Source: Myxococcales bacterium
GTDB taxonomy: Bacteria; Myxococcota_A; Polyangia; Polyangiales; Polyangiaceae
Assembly: GCA_016794345.1 (NCBI GenBank)
Contig: JAEUKE010000299.1
Span: forward strand, 1-64,000
DNA length: 64,000 nt
Direction: 5' to 3'
The notes under the pieces were generated by a model. The model was not told the DNA's origin and did no database searches. It saw only the letters and a program-made list of their open reading frames with translations. Of the stretch, positions 39,233 through 47,994 are shown in pieces (position 1 is the stretch's first letter; the number at the start of each line of letters is the position of its first letter). The position numbers and the translations under genes were made by a program.

Positions 39233-40123
39233 TCAGATCCCGCCCTCGGGCCAGTCGCCCTGGATGCTCTCGCTCGTGTCGCGCGGAGGCACGAGCGTCG
39301 ACTGGCCGGCGCCGACGACGACGAAGCCGAGGTCCGCGTCGCGCACGCGCTGGAGGTTTCGCTCCACGTCCACCTCGATGCAGCGCGAACCCGTCGTCGA
39401 GCCGGCGGTGAAGAAGTAGAAACGACCGGCGTAGCGGGCGAAGGCCCAGGCGCGGACGTAGCCGGTGTCGCGCAGCTTGTAGAGGAGCTTCGTCCTCAGG
39501 GTCTCGCGGAAGATCTCGTGCAGCTCGCCTTGCTGGGCCTGGAAGGCGAAGAGCCGCGCGTCCCCGCCGCCGGTGAGCTCCGCGCCGCCGAGCGTGTTCG
39601 CGCCGAGCTGGCTCACCCCGAGGCCGGGCATGTCGATCGTCGCGAGCCCGAAGGCGGGGCTCATGATGTAGAGCTGCTCCGAGTCCGAGCCGGGCGCCAC
39701 CGAGGTGAAGCCCATCCCGAGCATGGTCTGCCAGCTCGGGTGCGAGTAGGTCGTCGGGCTGCAAGACGCGTCCGCCGTGCTCACGCGGTAGAGCTTGCCG
39801 GAGTCGTAGAAGACCCACGCCGTCCCCTTCCGGTCCACGGCCATGGACTGGGGGTTGTAGCCGCTGCGCTCGCACTCGAGCGTCCCGATGAGGTCGTAGG
39901 CGGCCATGCCCGACCGGCGCGGGTCGAAGGAGTAGAGCTTGCGCTCCTTCGTCACCAGGTAGACGAGCTTTCCGGGCTCGGGTGGCTCGAGGATGGGCTC
40001 GTCGTCGTCGAGCGGCAGACGGCGCGGCTCCGACTCCTGGTCGCCTGCCTGCTCCGTGCGGCAGCTGCACGCCGGCGCGAAGAGGAGCCCCAGGAGGGCG
40101 AGGAGGACGGTCCGCGTAGCCAG
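39233..40123 (-). CDS. Beta-propeller-like lipoprotein without a standard start codon
   Basis: About 296 residues. Signal peptide with lipobox LFAPAC, an acidic linker, then repeated beta motifs (KLVYLVTKERKLYSFDP, GTAWVFYDSGKLYRVST, EQLYIMSPAFGLATIDM, GRFYFFTAGS), suggesting a propeller-like fold. Upstream of the lipobox cysteine the frame contains no ATG, GTG or TTG. The best candidate is CTG at 40123 (LATRTVLLALLG), with GAGG about 12 bases ahead. It could also be a sequencing error. Head-to-head with the next lipoprotein gene. Confidence 0.65.
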   Translation of the reverse strand: MATRTVLLALLGLLFAPACSCRTEQAGDQESEPRRLPLDDDEPILEPPEPGKLVYLVTKERKLYSFDPRRSGMAAYDLIGTLECERSGYNPQSMAVDRKGTAWVFYDSGKLYRVSTADASCSPTTYSHPSWQTMLGMGFTSVAPGSDSEQLYIMSPAFGLATIDMPGLGVSQLGANTLGGAELTGGGDARLFAFQAQQGELHEIFRETLRTKLLYKLRDTGYVRAWAFARYAGRFYFFTAGSTTGSRCIEVDVERNLQRVRDADLGFVVVGAGQSTLVPPRDTSESIQGDWPEGGI

Positions 40124-40195
40124 GACTGGAGGATACCTCGGCTTCGTCGCGCGGCACGTTGTCTTTGGGGCCGGGGGTTGTGCTCTTCTTGCGAC

Positions 40196-41509
40196 ATGTT
40201 CTCCGGAGGGTCCTCGGGCCTCCTCGTCGCGTGCGCGGTCGTGACCCTCGGCTGCGGTGCCAGGACCGGCCTCGGAGAGGAGGGCGACGGCGGGTCGGGC
40301 GGGGCCGGCGCCTCGACGGCCGGCACGCAGGTGGGCTCCAGCGCGCAGTCGACCACGATGTCCGTGTCGACCGTCAGCGGCACGAGCTCCGTCGTCTCGA
40401 CGTCGAGCTCCGTCTCGTCGGCGTCCACCACGACCGCGTCCACCAGCGTGTCGACGACGGTCTCGACGACCACCGGGCCGATCTGCACGAGCAACGAGGA
40501 GTGCGACGACGGCGTCGACTGCACGTTCGACGCGTGTGAGCCCCAGGGCTGCACACACGTCGCGATCGACTCCGCGTGTGACGACGGCGTCTTCTGCACC
40601 ATCGACACCTGCGACGGCTTCACGGGCTGCGTGAACGAGCCGACGGACGACGTCTGCGACGACGGGATCGCGTGCACGCTCGACACCTGCAACCTCGTCT
40701 TCGACGCTTGTGAGAGCGCGCCGTGTGACGGGCTGTGTGACGATCAGATCTTCTGTGACGGCGTCGAGCGCTGCGACGCTGCGGTCGGTTGTGTCGACGG
40801 CCCGCCCGCTTGCGACACCGGGCTCGCGTGCGCGGGAGGCGCCTGCACCGAGAGCACCGACTCCTGCAGCCTGGTATTCCCGCTGGGCTGCCCGGCGCCG
40901 GACGTGCACATCCTCGTCACCGACGCGACCGGAGCGCTGTGGGACGTCTCGCCGTTTGCGAGCCCGGGCGAGGTCTTGATCGCCCCGCCTTCGAGCGGCC
41001 CGCACCTCGACATCGCCGTCCTCGGCAGCCGGTGGTTCACCGCGGACTCGTTTGCCATCCGGGAGCTCGTGCCCTTCACGAACACCGTCCTCGCCACGCT
41101 GCCGTTCGGCGGTCCGAACTCTCTCGCGGCCGGCCCCGACGGCATGCTCTACGCCGCCTCGAACCCGGTCTACCGCATCGATCCCGACGACGGCTCGAGC
41201 CAGCAGATCGGTTCCCTACCGATCGGTCACAATTCGAGCGGCGACATCGCCTTCCTGGGGCAGCGGATGTTCGTCTCGACGGACTCGGGCTGCGGCGGCG
41301 CGCTGGTCGAGGTCGACATCACGACCGGCCAATCCACCGTCCTCGGCGGAGACGGCCTGGGCTGCGTCTACGGGCTCGCGACGGTCGGCGGCGTCCTCTA
41401 CGTCATCAACTGCGACGGCAAGATCGGCTCGTTCGATCCCGACACCGGCGAGGTCCGGATCTTTGCGGAGACCACGGTGGAAGCTTTCGGCGCGGACGCG
41501 CTCCCCTGA
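40196..41509 (+). CDS. Lipoprotein with cysteine-rich repeats and a propeller-like domain
   Basis: 437 residues. Lipobox VTLGC, a Ser/Thr/Val linker of about 70 residues, then at least three repeats of the CDDGIxCTxDTCD type (CDDGVDCTFDACE, CDDGVFCTIDTCD, CDDGIACTLDTCN). This is a motif common in myxobacterial surface proteins. From about 230, beta-propeller-like strands follow (GALWDVSPF, GPDGMLYAASNPVYRID, GGVLYVINCDGKIGSFD). Probably cell-surface; ligand unknown. It shares the divergent promoter region with the gene on its left. Confidence 0.8.
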   Translation: MFSGGSSGLLVACAVVTLGCGARTGLGEEGDGGSGGAGASTAGTQVGSSAQSTTMSVSTVSGTSSVVSTSSSVSSASTTTASTSVSTTVSTTTGPICTSNEECDDGVDCTFDACEPQGCTHVAIDSACDDGVFCTIDTCDGFTGCVNEPTDDVCDDGIACTLDTCNLVFDACESAPCDGLCDDQIFCDGVERCDAAVGCVDGPPACDTGLACAGGACTESTDSCSLVFPLGCPAPDVHILVTDATGALWDVSPFASPGEVLIAPPSSGPHLDIAVLGSRWFTADSFAIRELVPFTNTVLATLPFGGPNSLAAGPDGMLYAASNPVYRIDPDDGSSQQIGSLPIGHNSSGDIAFLGQRMFVSTDSGCGGALVEVDITTGQSTVLGGDGLGCVYGLATVGGVLYVINCDGKIGSFDPDTGEVRIFAETTVEAFGADALP

Positions 41510-41513
41510 TAGA

Positions 41514-42746
41514 ATGCCGCCCATGATTCCTTCGAGCTTTGCTTACGTGAGGCACCGCCTCTTCGTCGCCATGGGCATCGCGCCCGCGCTCGCGTCCACT
41601 GCATGCGGCGGGCTCGTCGTGTTCGTCGAGGACGACGGCTCCGGCGGATCGGGCGGCGGCACCACGGCCGTGACCACGGGCGCGACGACCGTGGCGAGCA
41701 CATCCTCCACCGGCCAGAGCTGTCCGCCGATGGGCACCTCACTGCTCTGCCTGCCGCCCGTCGCGACGCCCTGCCCGCCCTTCGACACGCAGCAGGCGAA
41801 CGAGCTCGTCACGACCGAGATCCTCTCGAGCTGCGTCCCCGAGAACCCGGAGTTCTGCTCCTGCACGGTCGAGACCCTGGACGTGGTCTGCGGCTTGATC
41901 GACAAAGATGGCCTGTGTTGTTACGGCGCCGACTACACCGTCGGCGAGATCTGCGAAGGCAGGCCGTTCACCGTCGACGGCCACGCGCGTCTCGCGCCGC
42001 TCGAAAAACGCGCGGACTGGCGCCTGTCCGTCGCGGTCGACTGCGCCGGGCTCCCCGACGCCGCTCGCCGCGCCCTCGCAGACGCGTGGAGCACGAGCGC
42101 CCGCTACGAGCACGCGTCCGTCGCTTCGTTCGCGCGTGTCGCGCTCGAGCTCCTGGCCCTCGGCGCGCCACGCGATCTCGTCACGCTCGCCCAGCACGCC
42201 GCGCTCGACGAGACCGACCACGCGGCCCTCGCGTTCGGCATCGCCTCCGCCCTCGCCGGCGAGAGCATCGGCCCCGGCCCCCTCGACATCGCCGCGGCGA
42301 TGCGCACCGACGTCGCTTCGATCGTCTACGCCACCGTGCGCGAGGGGTGCATCGGCGAGACGATCAGCGCGGTCTTCGCCCTCGCCGCGCGGGACGGCGC
42401 GACCGACCCGGCCGTCGTCGCCGCCCTGACCCGCATCGCCGAGGACGAGCTGCGCCACGCGGAGCTCGCCTGGCGCACCGTCGCGTGGGCCATCGAGGCT
42501 CGGCTCCCCGGCGCGCGCGAGGCTGCGCTCGCCGCGTTCGCCGCTCCGGCCGCGTTCGAGGAACCCGAGGCCGAGCCTCGCGGGCTCCATCCCGAGCTCG
42601 GTCGCGCCTTCGGCGTCCTCTCCCCGGCCGACAAGGCCGCGCTCGCGCGCCAGGCGCTCGAGAGCATCGTCAAGCCCAGCCAGGCCGCGCTCTTCCAAGG
42701 GCGCCGGCTCCGCGGACCGACGGACACCGTCGACGCGATCGCCTGA
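41514..42746 (+). CDS. Lipoprotein with a ferritin-like diiron domain
   Basis: About 410 residues. Leader with lipobox ALASTAC, a Gly/Thr linker, a cysteine-rich segment (about 70-150: CPPMG, FCSCTVETLDVVCG, LCCYGADYTVGEIC), then a four-helix ferritin-like domain (about 185-345). It has the ligand pattern of a diiron centre: YEHASVASF, LDETDHAALAF, EGCIGETISAVF and EDELRHAELAW. That is the E / ExxH / E / ExxH set. Members bind Fe or Mn and act in oxidation or storage. Two ATGs in frame (41514, 41523) start just after the preceding stop; 41514 is given, without a clear ribosome site. Confidence 0.82.
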   Translation: MPPMIPSSFAYVRHRLFVAMGIAPALASTACGGLVVFVEDDGSGGSGGGTTAVTTGATTVASTSSTGQSCPPMGTSLLCLPPVATPCPPFDTQQANELVTTEILSSCVPENPEFCSCTVETLDVVCGLIDKDGLCCYGADYTVGEICEGRPFTVDGHARLAPLEKRADWRLSVAVDCAGLPDAARRALADAWSTSARYEHASVASFARVALELLALGAPRDLVTLAQHAALDETDHAALAFGIASALAGESIGPGPLDIAAAMRTDVASIVYATVREGCIGETISAVFALAARDGATDPAVVAALTRIAEDELRHAELAWRTVAWAIEARLPGAREAALAAFAAPAAFEEPEAEPRGLHPELGRAFGVLSPADKAALARQALESIVKPSQAALFQGRRLRGPTDTVDAIA

Positions 42747-42789
42747 TGGGCTCGATCTCCCGGTCAGCCCCCCCGATCGCATCCGTCCG

Positions 42790-42818
42790 TTGCCCCGGGA
42801 CCAACCTTCCGCTAGGTT
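42790..42818 (+). promoter_or_regulatory. Promoter of tRNA-Arg
   Basis: TTGCCC (42790-42795) and TAGGTT (42813-42818) are separated by exactly 17 bases and end 10 bases before the tRNA, a good sigma-70-type arrangement. Confidence 0.55.
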
Positions 42819-42828
42819 CCGCCCGTTC

Positions 42829-42902
42829 GCGACACTAGCTCAGTTGGATAGAGCGTCGGCCTCCGGAGCCGAAGGTCGCAGGTTCGACTCCTGCGTGTCG
42901 CG
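42829..42902 (+). tRNA. tRNA-Arg (anticodon CCG)
   Basis: The cloverleaf folds without mismatch: acceptor GCGACAC with GTGTCGC, D arm GCTC/GAGC, anticodon stem TCGGC/GCCGA around loop CTCCGGA (anticodon CCG, reading CGG), and T arm GCAGG-TTCGACT-CCTGC. 74 bases; the CCA end is not encoded. CGG is a common codon in this GC-rich genome. Confidence 0.95.
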
Positions 42903-42954
42903 CCGATTCGAAGTCGGCCGGGCTTTGTGGACGCGTCGCTCGGCGCCTGGCTCG

Positions 42955-43575
42955 TCACACCTTCCTGCAGCTGACGTTGTAGAACGGGAACGTCACGCCT
43001 TCGGCGACCGGCTCGTCGATCTCGGACACCTCCGTGATCCCGTACGCGCCGAGCTCCCGCGCCACCGAGGCTTCGTCGTAGAAGAACATCGGCATCCCTG
43101 GCGCGCGCTCATACCAGTCTTCACCGAGCTTCGGACCCTGTCCGTACATCGGCGCGCGCTTCGAGATGAGCGTGAAGATCATCGAGCCGCCAGGACGCAG
43201 CTGGCGAAAGCAGTCGGCGTAGAGCTTGGCGCGGCCTGCCGCGTCGAGCAGGTACGCGAGCCCGTAGGAGAACACGCCGTCGTAGAGCCGATCGTCGAAG
43301 GGCATGTCCCCGACGGAGCCGTGGTGAATCGGGAAGTCGAACCCCAGCTCCGAACGAGCGATCGCGATCGCGGTCTCGGAGATCTCGATGCCGACCACCG
43401 ACATGCCGCTCTCGAGGAAGGGCTTCGCATTCCGGCCGTACCCGACGCCCGGGATCAGGACGTCTCTCGCGCCCCGTGCCACGAACTGGTCGCGCGCGAG
43501 AAACGCCGAACGCACCGGCGACTCGCCCCACATCACGTGCTTGGCCGCAAACATCGACTCCCAGAGCTCGCTCAT
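42955..43575 (-). CDS. Class I SAM-dependent methyltransferase (thiopurine methyltransferase-like)
   Basis: 206 residues. SAM-binding motif I DVLIPGVGYGRNAKP, motif II GIEISETAIAIARS, then SVGDMPFD and FSYGLAYLL. The pattern resembles TPMT/TehB-like methyltransferases, which act on small sulfur, selenium or tellurium compounds. ATG at 43575 fits the domain start. Its right neighbour is an AraC gene on the same strand (95 bases). Confidence 0.85.
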   Translation of the reverse strand: MSELWESMFAAKHVMWGESPVRSAFLARDQFVARGARDVLIPGVGYGRNAKPFLESGMSVVGIEISETAIAIARSELGFDFPIHHGSVGDMPFDDRLYDGVFSYGLAYLLDAAGRAKLYADCFRQLRPGGSMIFTLISKRAPMYGQGPKLGEDWYERAPGMPMFFYDEASVARELGAYGITEVSEIDEPVAEGVTFPFYNVSCRKV

Positions 43576-43670
43576 CCCCGCATCATCGCCGTACACCGCG
43601 TCTGCGCGGCAGGGCGTAGCTTTCGCTCGAATCGGCGACCTTTTTGGAGGGACGCCCGGCGGGCATCCGC

Positions 43671-44492
43671 TCACGCGCTCGTCCAGCGAGCACAGCTCTG
43701 CGTCTCTGCGGCCCGGGCTCGCGCCGGCGCGCCACCTCGCAGCTCGCTGAGGAGCGCGCGGGGCGTCACGCCGGCGATGTCGCGGAACTCCGCGATGAGG
43801 TGTGCCTGATCGTAGTAGCCGGCGGCCGCCGCGACGCCTGCCCAGTCCACGTCCTTGCCGGTCCGTGCCTCCGTGAGCGCGAGGTGGAAGCGCATGAGCC
43901 GCGCGAACTCCTTGGGGCTCATCCCGACGACCTCGCGAAAGACGCGCCGGAGGTTGCGCTCGCTCACGCCGAGCGCATCGGCGACCTCGTTCACGCGAAC
44001 GGTGGGCAACCGAGCCGCAGCTTCGAGCACGAGCCGCGTGTGGGGCTCGATCGCGCGGGTAACGAGGCGCTCCGCGATCGCCTCGTCCAGGATCGATGCG
44101 GCCCGCGCGGCGTCATCCGCCCCGGCGAGCCGTTGTGCCAGTCGCTCGGCAGCATCCCCCCAGAGGTCCTCGAGCGGAGTGTGTTGCTCCGCGATCGCCG
44201 ACGGAGGCACGCCGAGCACCGCCGCGTGTGTGCCCAGTCGCAGGCGCGCCGTCACGACCCGCTGACCGCGGTACAGGGTCTTTCGTCGGGCACGCTGGCG
44301 CGGCCCCATGACGTGCAGGTCGAGCCCGCTCTTCGCCTTCGGACCGAAGCGGACGACGAGGTGGGCCTCCGCACGCGGAAGGAAGAGCCCCGGGGCGTCG
44401 AGGGCGCACTCGCTCACGAACAGCGCGGCGACTGCGGCTTCCGCTCTCGCGCTCGGCGCGATGCCGTGATGACGAATGCCGACCGCGTACAC
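43671..44492 (-). CDS. AraC family transcriptional regulator
   Basis: About 273 residues. An N-terminal cupin-like sensor region (about 1-150) with a DUF6597-type feel, then a C-terminal double helix-turn-helix (about 170-255): VNEVADALGVSERNLRRVFRE, then VVGMSPKEFARLMRF and the second HTH with AGYYDQAHLIAEFRDIAGVTP. This second motif is the AraC hallmark. The start is uncertain: GTG at 44492 is chosen, while GTG at 44528 would extend it into the divergent gene region. It may control the methyltransferase downstream or the epimerase divergent from it. Confidence 0.88.
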   Translation of the reverse strand: MYAVGIRHHGIAPSARAEAAVAALFVSECALDAPGLFLPRAEAHLVVRFGPKAKSGLDLHVMGPRQRARRKTLYRGQRVVTARLRLGTHAAVLGVPPSAIAEQHTPLEDLWGDAAERLAQRLAGADDAARAASILDEAIAERLVTRAIEPHTRLVLEAAARLPTVRVNEVADALGVSERNLRRVFREVVGMSPKEFARLMRFHLALTEARTGKDVDWAGVAAAAGYYDQAHLIAEFRDIAGVTPRALLSELRGGAPARARAAETQSCARWTSA

Positions 44493-44593
44493 CCGGCAAT
44501 TGTGGTCGCACGTCCGTGGTGCGCGCAAGCACGGCGCCGCATCTGGCCGATTCTTCCAATCCTCGGCGAAGACCGATCGCTACCGTCTGCGCC

Positions 44594-45424
44594 ATGAACA
44601 TCCTCGTCACCGGAGCGACCGGCAAGGTCGGGAGCCGCCTCGTCCGACACCTCACCGAACGCGGCGACCGGGTGCGCGCGCTTGTGCGCGACCGCGCGCG
44701 GGCCACCTCGATGCTCGGGTCAGCCGCCGAGCTCGTGAAGGGCGATCTGCTCGACCCAAGCTCGCTCGCCGCCGCCGTCCGCGGCGTCGACGCGGTCGTC
44801 CACGCTGCCGCGTTTTTCCGCGGCGCGACGCCCGAGCAAGCGCACGCCGTGAACGACCTGGGGACACAACACCTCGCGGCCGCCGCGCGGGCCGCCTCGG
44901 TGCGGCGCTTCGTCTTCACCAGCACGGGCCTGGTCTACGGAAACAGGCGCGGTCAGCTCACCGACGAGGACGCCCCGTGTCACCCGGTCGATGCGTACCC
45001 GGTGAGCAAGCTCGCCGCCGAGCGCTTCTTGCTCTCGGTCGAGGGGCTCGACGTGTGTGTGCTGCGGCTGCCGTTCGTGTACGGCGACGGCGATCCGCAC
45101 ATCGAGGAGGTGGTCCCATTCATGCGGGTGTTCGCCCCGACCCAGCGCATGTCACTGGGGCACCATGCCGACGTCGCGCAGGCCATCGCGCGCGTGCTCG
45201 ACGCGCCAGCTCTCCAACATCGGATCTACAACGTCACCGACGACGAAGCGCCCACGCTCGCCGAGCTGTTTGCATCGGTGGGCGAGCCCCCGCCCGACGG
45301 CACGAGCGCCGACCGCGGGCGCGCGTTCGAGCTGGTCCTCGACGGCCGCCGCCTTCGCGAGGACCTGGGCTTCCAGCCGAGGTTCCCTCGCCTGGCAGAC
45401 GCCGTCGCGGCGAAGGCGCTCTGA
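44594..45424 (+). CDS. NAD-dependent epimerase/dehydratase family protein
   Basis: 276 residues. Extended SDR: NAD-binding ILVTGATGKVGSRLVRHL, DLLDPSSLAAAVRGVDAVVHAAA, catalytic YPVSKLAAER with the Ser/Thr in FTSTGLVYG, and LRLPFVYGDGD. It acts on a nucleotide sugar or a steroid/flavonoid-like substrate; which is unknown. ATG at 44594 is directly before the Rossmann motif. Divergent from the AraC gene by about 100 bases. Confidence 0.9.
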   Translation: MNILVTGATGKVGSRLVRHLTERGDRVRALVRDRARATSMLGSAAELVKGDLLDPSSLAAAVRGVDAVVHAAAFFRGATPEQAHAVNDLGTQHLAAAARAASVRRFVFTSTGLVYGNRRGQLTDEDAPCHPVDAYPVSKLAAERFLLSVEGLDVCVLRLPFVYGDGDPHIEEVVPFMRVFAPTQRMSLGHHADVAQAIARVLDAPALQHRIYNVTDDEAPTLAELFASVGEPPPDGTSADRGRAFELVLDGRRLREDLGFQPRFPRLADAVAAKAL

Positions 45425-45443
45425 ACGAGCCGCGTGCCGCCCG

Positions 45444-46970
45444 CTACCCCGCGCGCCGGAACGCCGCGCGATGTTTCGCCGGCGGCTTCCACATCGGCGC
45501 GTCGTCGCCGAGGCGGAACGTGGAGACCGTGTCCTGCAATGCAGCTGCTTGCCCGGAGAGCTCTTCGGCGGCGCTCGCCGACTCTTCGGCCGTCGCGGCA
45601 GAGTGCTGCGTGCCGCGCGCGAGATCGTCGACGGCGCGCGCGATCTGCTCGACCATCCTGGATTGCGAGACCGACGCCTGGGAGATGGCCTCCATGAGGT
45701 CCTGCACCGAGCGCACGCCGTCGTTGATCGCCTCCAAGCTCGTCGAGACGCTGCCCTGGGCGAGCACGCCGCCCTCGGCGCTCTTCCGGCCCTCTTCGAT
45801 GAGGTGCGCGGTCGAGCGGGCCGCGTCGGCGCTCCGGATCGCGAGGTTTCGCACCTCCTCCGCGACGACGGCGAAGCCCTTGCCTGCGTCACCGGCGCGC
45901 GCTGCCTCCACGGCCGCGTTGAGCGCGAGCAGGTTTGTCTGGAACGCGATCTCGTCGATGGTCTTGAGGATGCGCGTCGTCTCGTCGCTCGACTGCTTGA
46001 TGCGCGAGACGGCGTCCGCCAGCCGCTGGATGGCCTGGATGCCCTCGGCCGCACGAGAGGTCGCGTCGGTCGCCCGCTTCTGACCCTCGAGCGCGCTCGA
46101 CGACACCTGCTTGCTGGCGTCGGTGATCTCCTGGAGCGACGCGGAGATCTCTTCGAGCTTGCCGGCCTGGCTGCTCGCGGTCTGCGCGCTCGATTGGCTG
46201 CCCACCGTGACCTCCGACGCGGCGGTCGCGACCTGGCTGGCCGCCTCCGAGACCTGCTTGAGCGACCCGCAGATCCCGCCGAGGGCGTCGTTGAAGAGGT
46301 GTGCGATCTTGTCGAAGCCGGGGTCCCCGGTCATCTCCACGCGTGCGGTGAGATCGCTGTCGGCGACTCGCTGCACCGCTTCGCTGACCTTCGAGACGAA
46401 TGCGTTCGACGTCTCGAGCTGCTTCGCCGCGAGCTCCTCGTTGCGAGCGAGCCGCGAGTCCATCAGGGCGTTCAACGTGACCGCCGAGTCGAAGTAGAGC
46501 AGACGAATGAAGGAGTCGCGGAAGCGCATGAGCTCCGCATCCGTCGCGCTCTGGGCGACCGCATCGGTGAAGCCATGGCGCAGGATCTCGTAGCCGCCGA
46601 AGTAGTACATCGAGTCCAAGTTGATCGCGTCGTGGCGCTTGCCGACATGGACGCGGAACTTGAGCCAGTCGTCGTCGATGCGCCCCTCGAACAGTGTCCC
46701 GAGGTAGCGCTCGATGACGGGGCGCTGGCGGTCCACCGTCGTGTGTTGCTCGAGGACGCGCCGCGCGCCCGACGCCCGCATCACGGCGGCATAGAAGGCC
46801 TCGCTCACCTTGGGCAGCACCTTCCGGCAGACCGGGGCCCACGTCGCGACGACACCCACGTCTTCGGCGGTGAGCCCCAGGAACGAGATGCGCTCGGTCA
46901 AGGCCTGATCCGACAGGGTGATTGTACCCTTCTCGTACGCCCGTTCTCGCTTGCTCCCGAAAAGCTTCAC
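45444..46970 (-). CDS. Soluble globin-coupled chemoreceptor (HemAT-like methyl-accepting protein)
   Basis: 508 residues with no membrane segment. An N-terminal protoglobin domain (about 20-165) keeps the probable proximal heme histidine H113, in KRHDAINLD before the conserved MYYFGGYE. A HAMP-like linker (about 185-240) leads into a long coiled-coil signalling domain with the MCP hairpin tip EIAFQTNLLALNAAVEAARAG and GFAVVAEEVRNLA. Such proteins sense oxygen and steer motility through CheA/CheW, none of which is in this window. Start: GTG at 46970 without a clear ribosome site; a TTG at 46982 is also possible. The C-terminus lacks a CheR-tether pentapeptide. Confidence 0.9.
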   Translation of the reverse strand: MKLFGSKRERAYEKGTITLSDQALTERISFLGLTAEDVGVVATWAPVCRKVLPKVSEAFYAAVMRASGARRVLEQHTTVDRQRPVIERYLGTLFEGRIDDDWLKFRVHVGKRHDAINLDSMYYFGGYEILRHGFTDAVAQSATDAELMRFRDSFIRLLYFDSAVTLNALMDSRLARNEELAAKQLETSNAFVSKVSEAVQRVADSDLTARVEMTGDPGFDKIAHLFNDALGGICGSLKQVSEAASQVATAASEVTVGSQSSAQTASSQAGKLEEISASLQEITDASKQVSSSALEGQKRATDATSRAAEGIQAIQRLADAVSRIKQSSDETTRILKTIDEIAFQTNLLALNAAVEAARAGDAGKGFAVVAEEVRNLAIRSADAARSTAHLIEEGRKSAEGGVLAQGSVSTSLEAINDGVRSVQDLMEAISQASVSQSRMVEQIARAVDDLARGTQHSAATAEESASAAEELSGQAAALQDTVSTFRLGDDAPMWKPPAKHRAAFRRAG

Positions 46971-47055
46971 GATTGTACACAACGGCAGATCACCGAACGA
47001 ACTTAAGGTTCGGGTCGGGAAGGCTGCCGCCCACCGCGCCGTACATGGCCCTGCC

Positions 47056-47994
47056 ATGAGTCTCATCTCCCAGGTCGAGATCGTGCGCGAGCTGGAGGAC
47101 AAGATCCCCTGTCCGTCCTGCGGCTCGTGCTGGATGGATCCCGTCATCCTGGGGAAAGACGACTGGCTCATCCCGGCCATCGGCCTGGAGCCGCGGGCCC
47201 ATGGCCCCCTCGTCGGGCCGACGGAGCAAGTGCAGTGCCACGGTTGTGGAGCCGAGCCCCAGATCGACGTCCTGTCGATCGTGCGGGCCTTGAGCGAGCT
47301 GCATGGCGTCGACCGGGCCGTCCTCGCCGAGCTGATCGCGTTCAAGCGCCAGCTCGTCGGCGCGTTGCTCCAGGGGCAATCCGTGCTGACCCCGTTCGGT
47401 CTCTTCTTCGGCCGCGCCTGGTCGGCGCGGCTCGAGCGGGCGGACGACATCGACGGTTTCGTCAGGATCACGGCCCGCCGTGTCCCGCAGTTCCTGCCGA
47501 GCGAGACCTTCATCCACGACGTCTCCGACCGCGCGCTCCCGGCCGCCACCATCCGCGCGGCCATGGAACGGACGGAGGCGGGCGGCTTCTGGGACGTTGA
47601 CCGCCAGCTGTTCTCGGAGATCGCCACCGGGGTGCAGATCCCCCAGCCGGATTGGCGCCTCGATGCGCCGGGCCTCTACGACGACGTGGTCTCCGATCTG
47701 CGCTCGAGCCGAGCCTCCGTCCTCCGCGGGATGGGCGCTTGGGTCCTCCGGCGCGTCGGGGATCCGGCGAGCCCGCGCGACCTCCTGGACTTCAGCTTCT
47801 GGCGCGGGCTGACCCACGTGGTCGACCGGGCACAGTCGCCCAGCTCCGGGCACCGGCGGCGGGAACAACCCGAGGTCGTCTATGTCTTCTTCGACCATGC
47901 TCGATCCGCACAAGATCCTCGGAGTCCAGGAGGGGGCCTCCACCGAAGCGCTTCACCGAGCCTTCAAAAAAGCGGTGAGGCAACATCATCCTGA
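47056..47994 (+). CDS. Zinc-ribbon protein with an HU/IHF-like domain
   Basis: Up to 312 residues, no named family recognised. N-terminal zinc ribbon CPSCGSCW and CHGCG (about 20-60). From about 75 the pattern resembles the HU/IHF fold: two helices (LAELIAFKRQLVGALLQG), then the body strands and arm start (VLTPFGLFFGRAWSAR), then FVRITARRVPQFLPSE, matching the HU ending ITARxxPxFxPS. The last about 37 residues read through the start of the mini-DnaJ gene in another frame and are not protein-like, so the true end may be earlier or a frameshift may exist. It lies just upstream of, and overlaps, the J-domain gene. ATG at 47056. Divergent from the chemoreceptor. Confidence 0.65.
   Translation: MSLISQVEIVRELEDKIPCPSCGSCWMDPVILGKDDWLIPAIGLEPRAHGPLVGPTEQVQCHGCGAEPQIDVLSIVRALSELHGVDRAVLAELIAFKRQLVGALLQGQSVLTPFGLFFGRAWSARLERADDIDGFVRITARRVPQFLPSETFIHDVSDRALPAATIRAAMERTEAGGFWDVDRQLFSEIATGVQIPQPDWRLDAPGLYDDVVSDLRSSRASVLRGMGAWVLRRVGDPASPRDLLDFSFWRGLTHVVDRAQSPSSGHRRREQPEVVYVFFDHARSAQDPRSPGGGLHRSASPSLQKSGEATSS

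Noticed and set aside
37366..39411. A 681-codon plus-strand open frame across the L,D-transpeptidase gene
   Set aside because: Arg/Val/Ala-rich with no domain; the opposite strand carries the catalytic HGCIN motif and a signal peptide.
42902..42918. GCCGA/TCGGC hairpin right after the tRNA as its terminator
   Set aside because: A 5-bp stem with a 7-base loop and only TTT afterwards; too weak to annotate.
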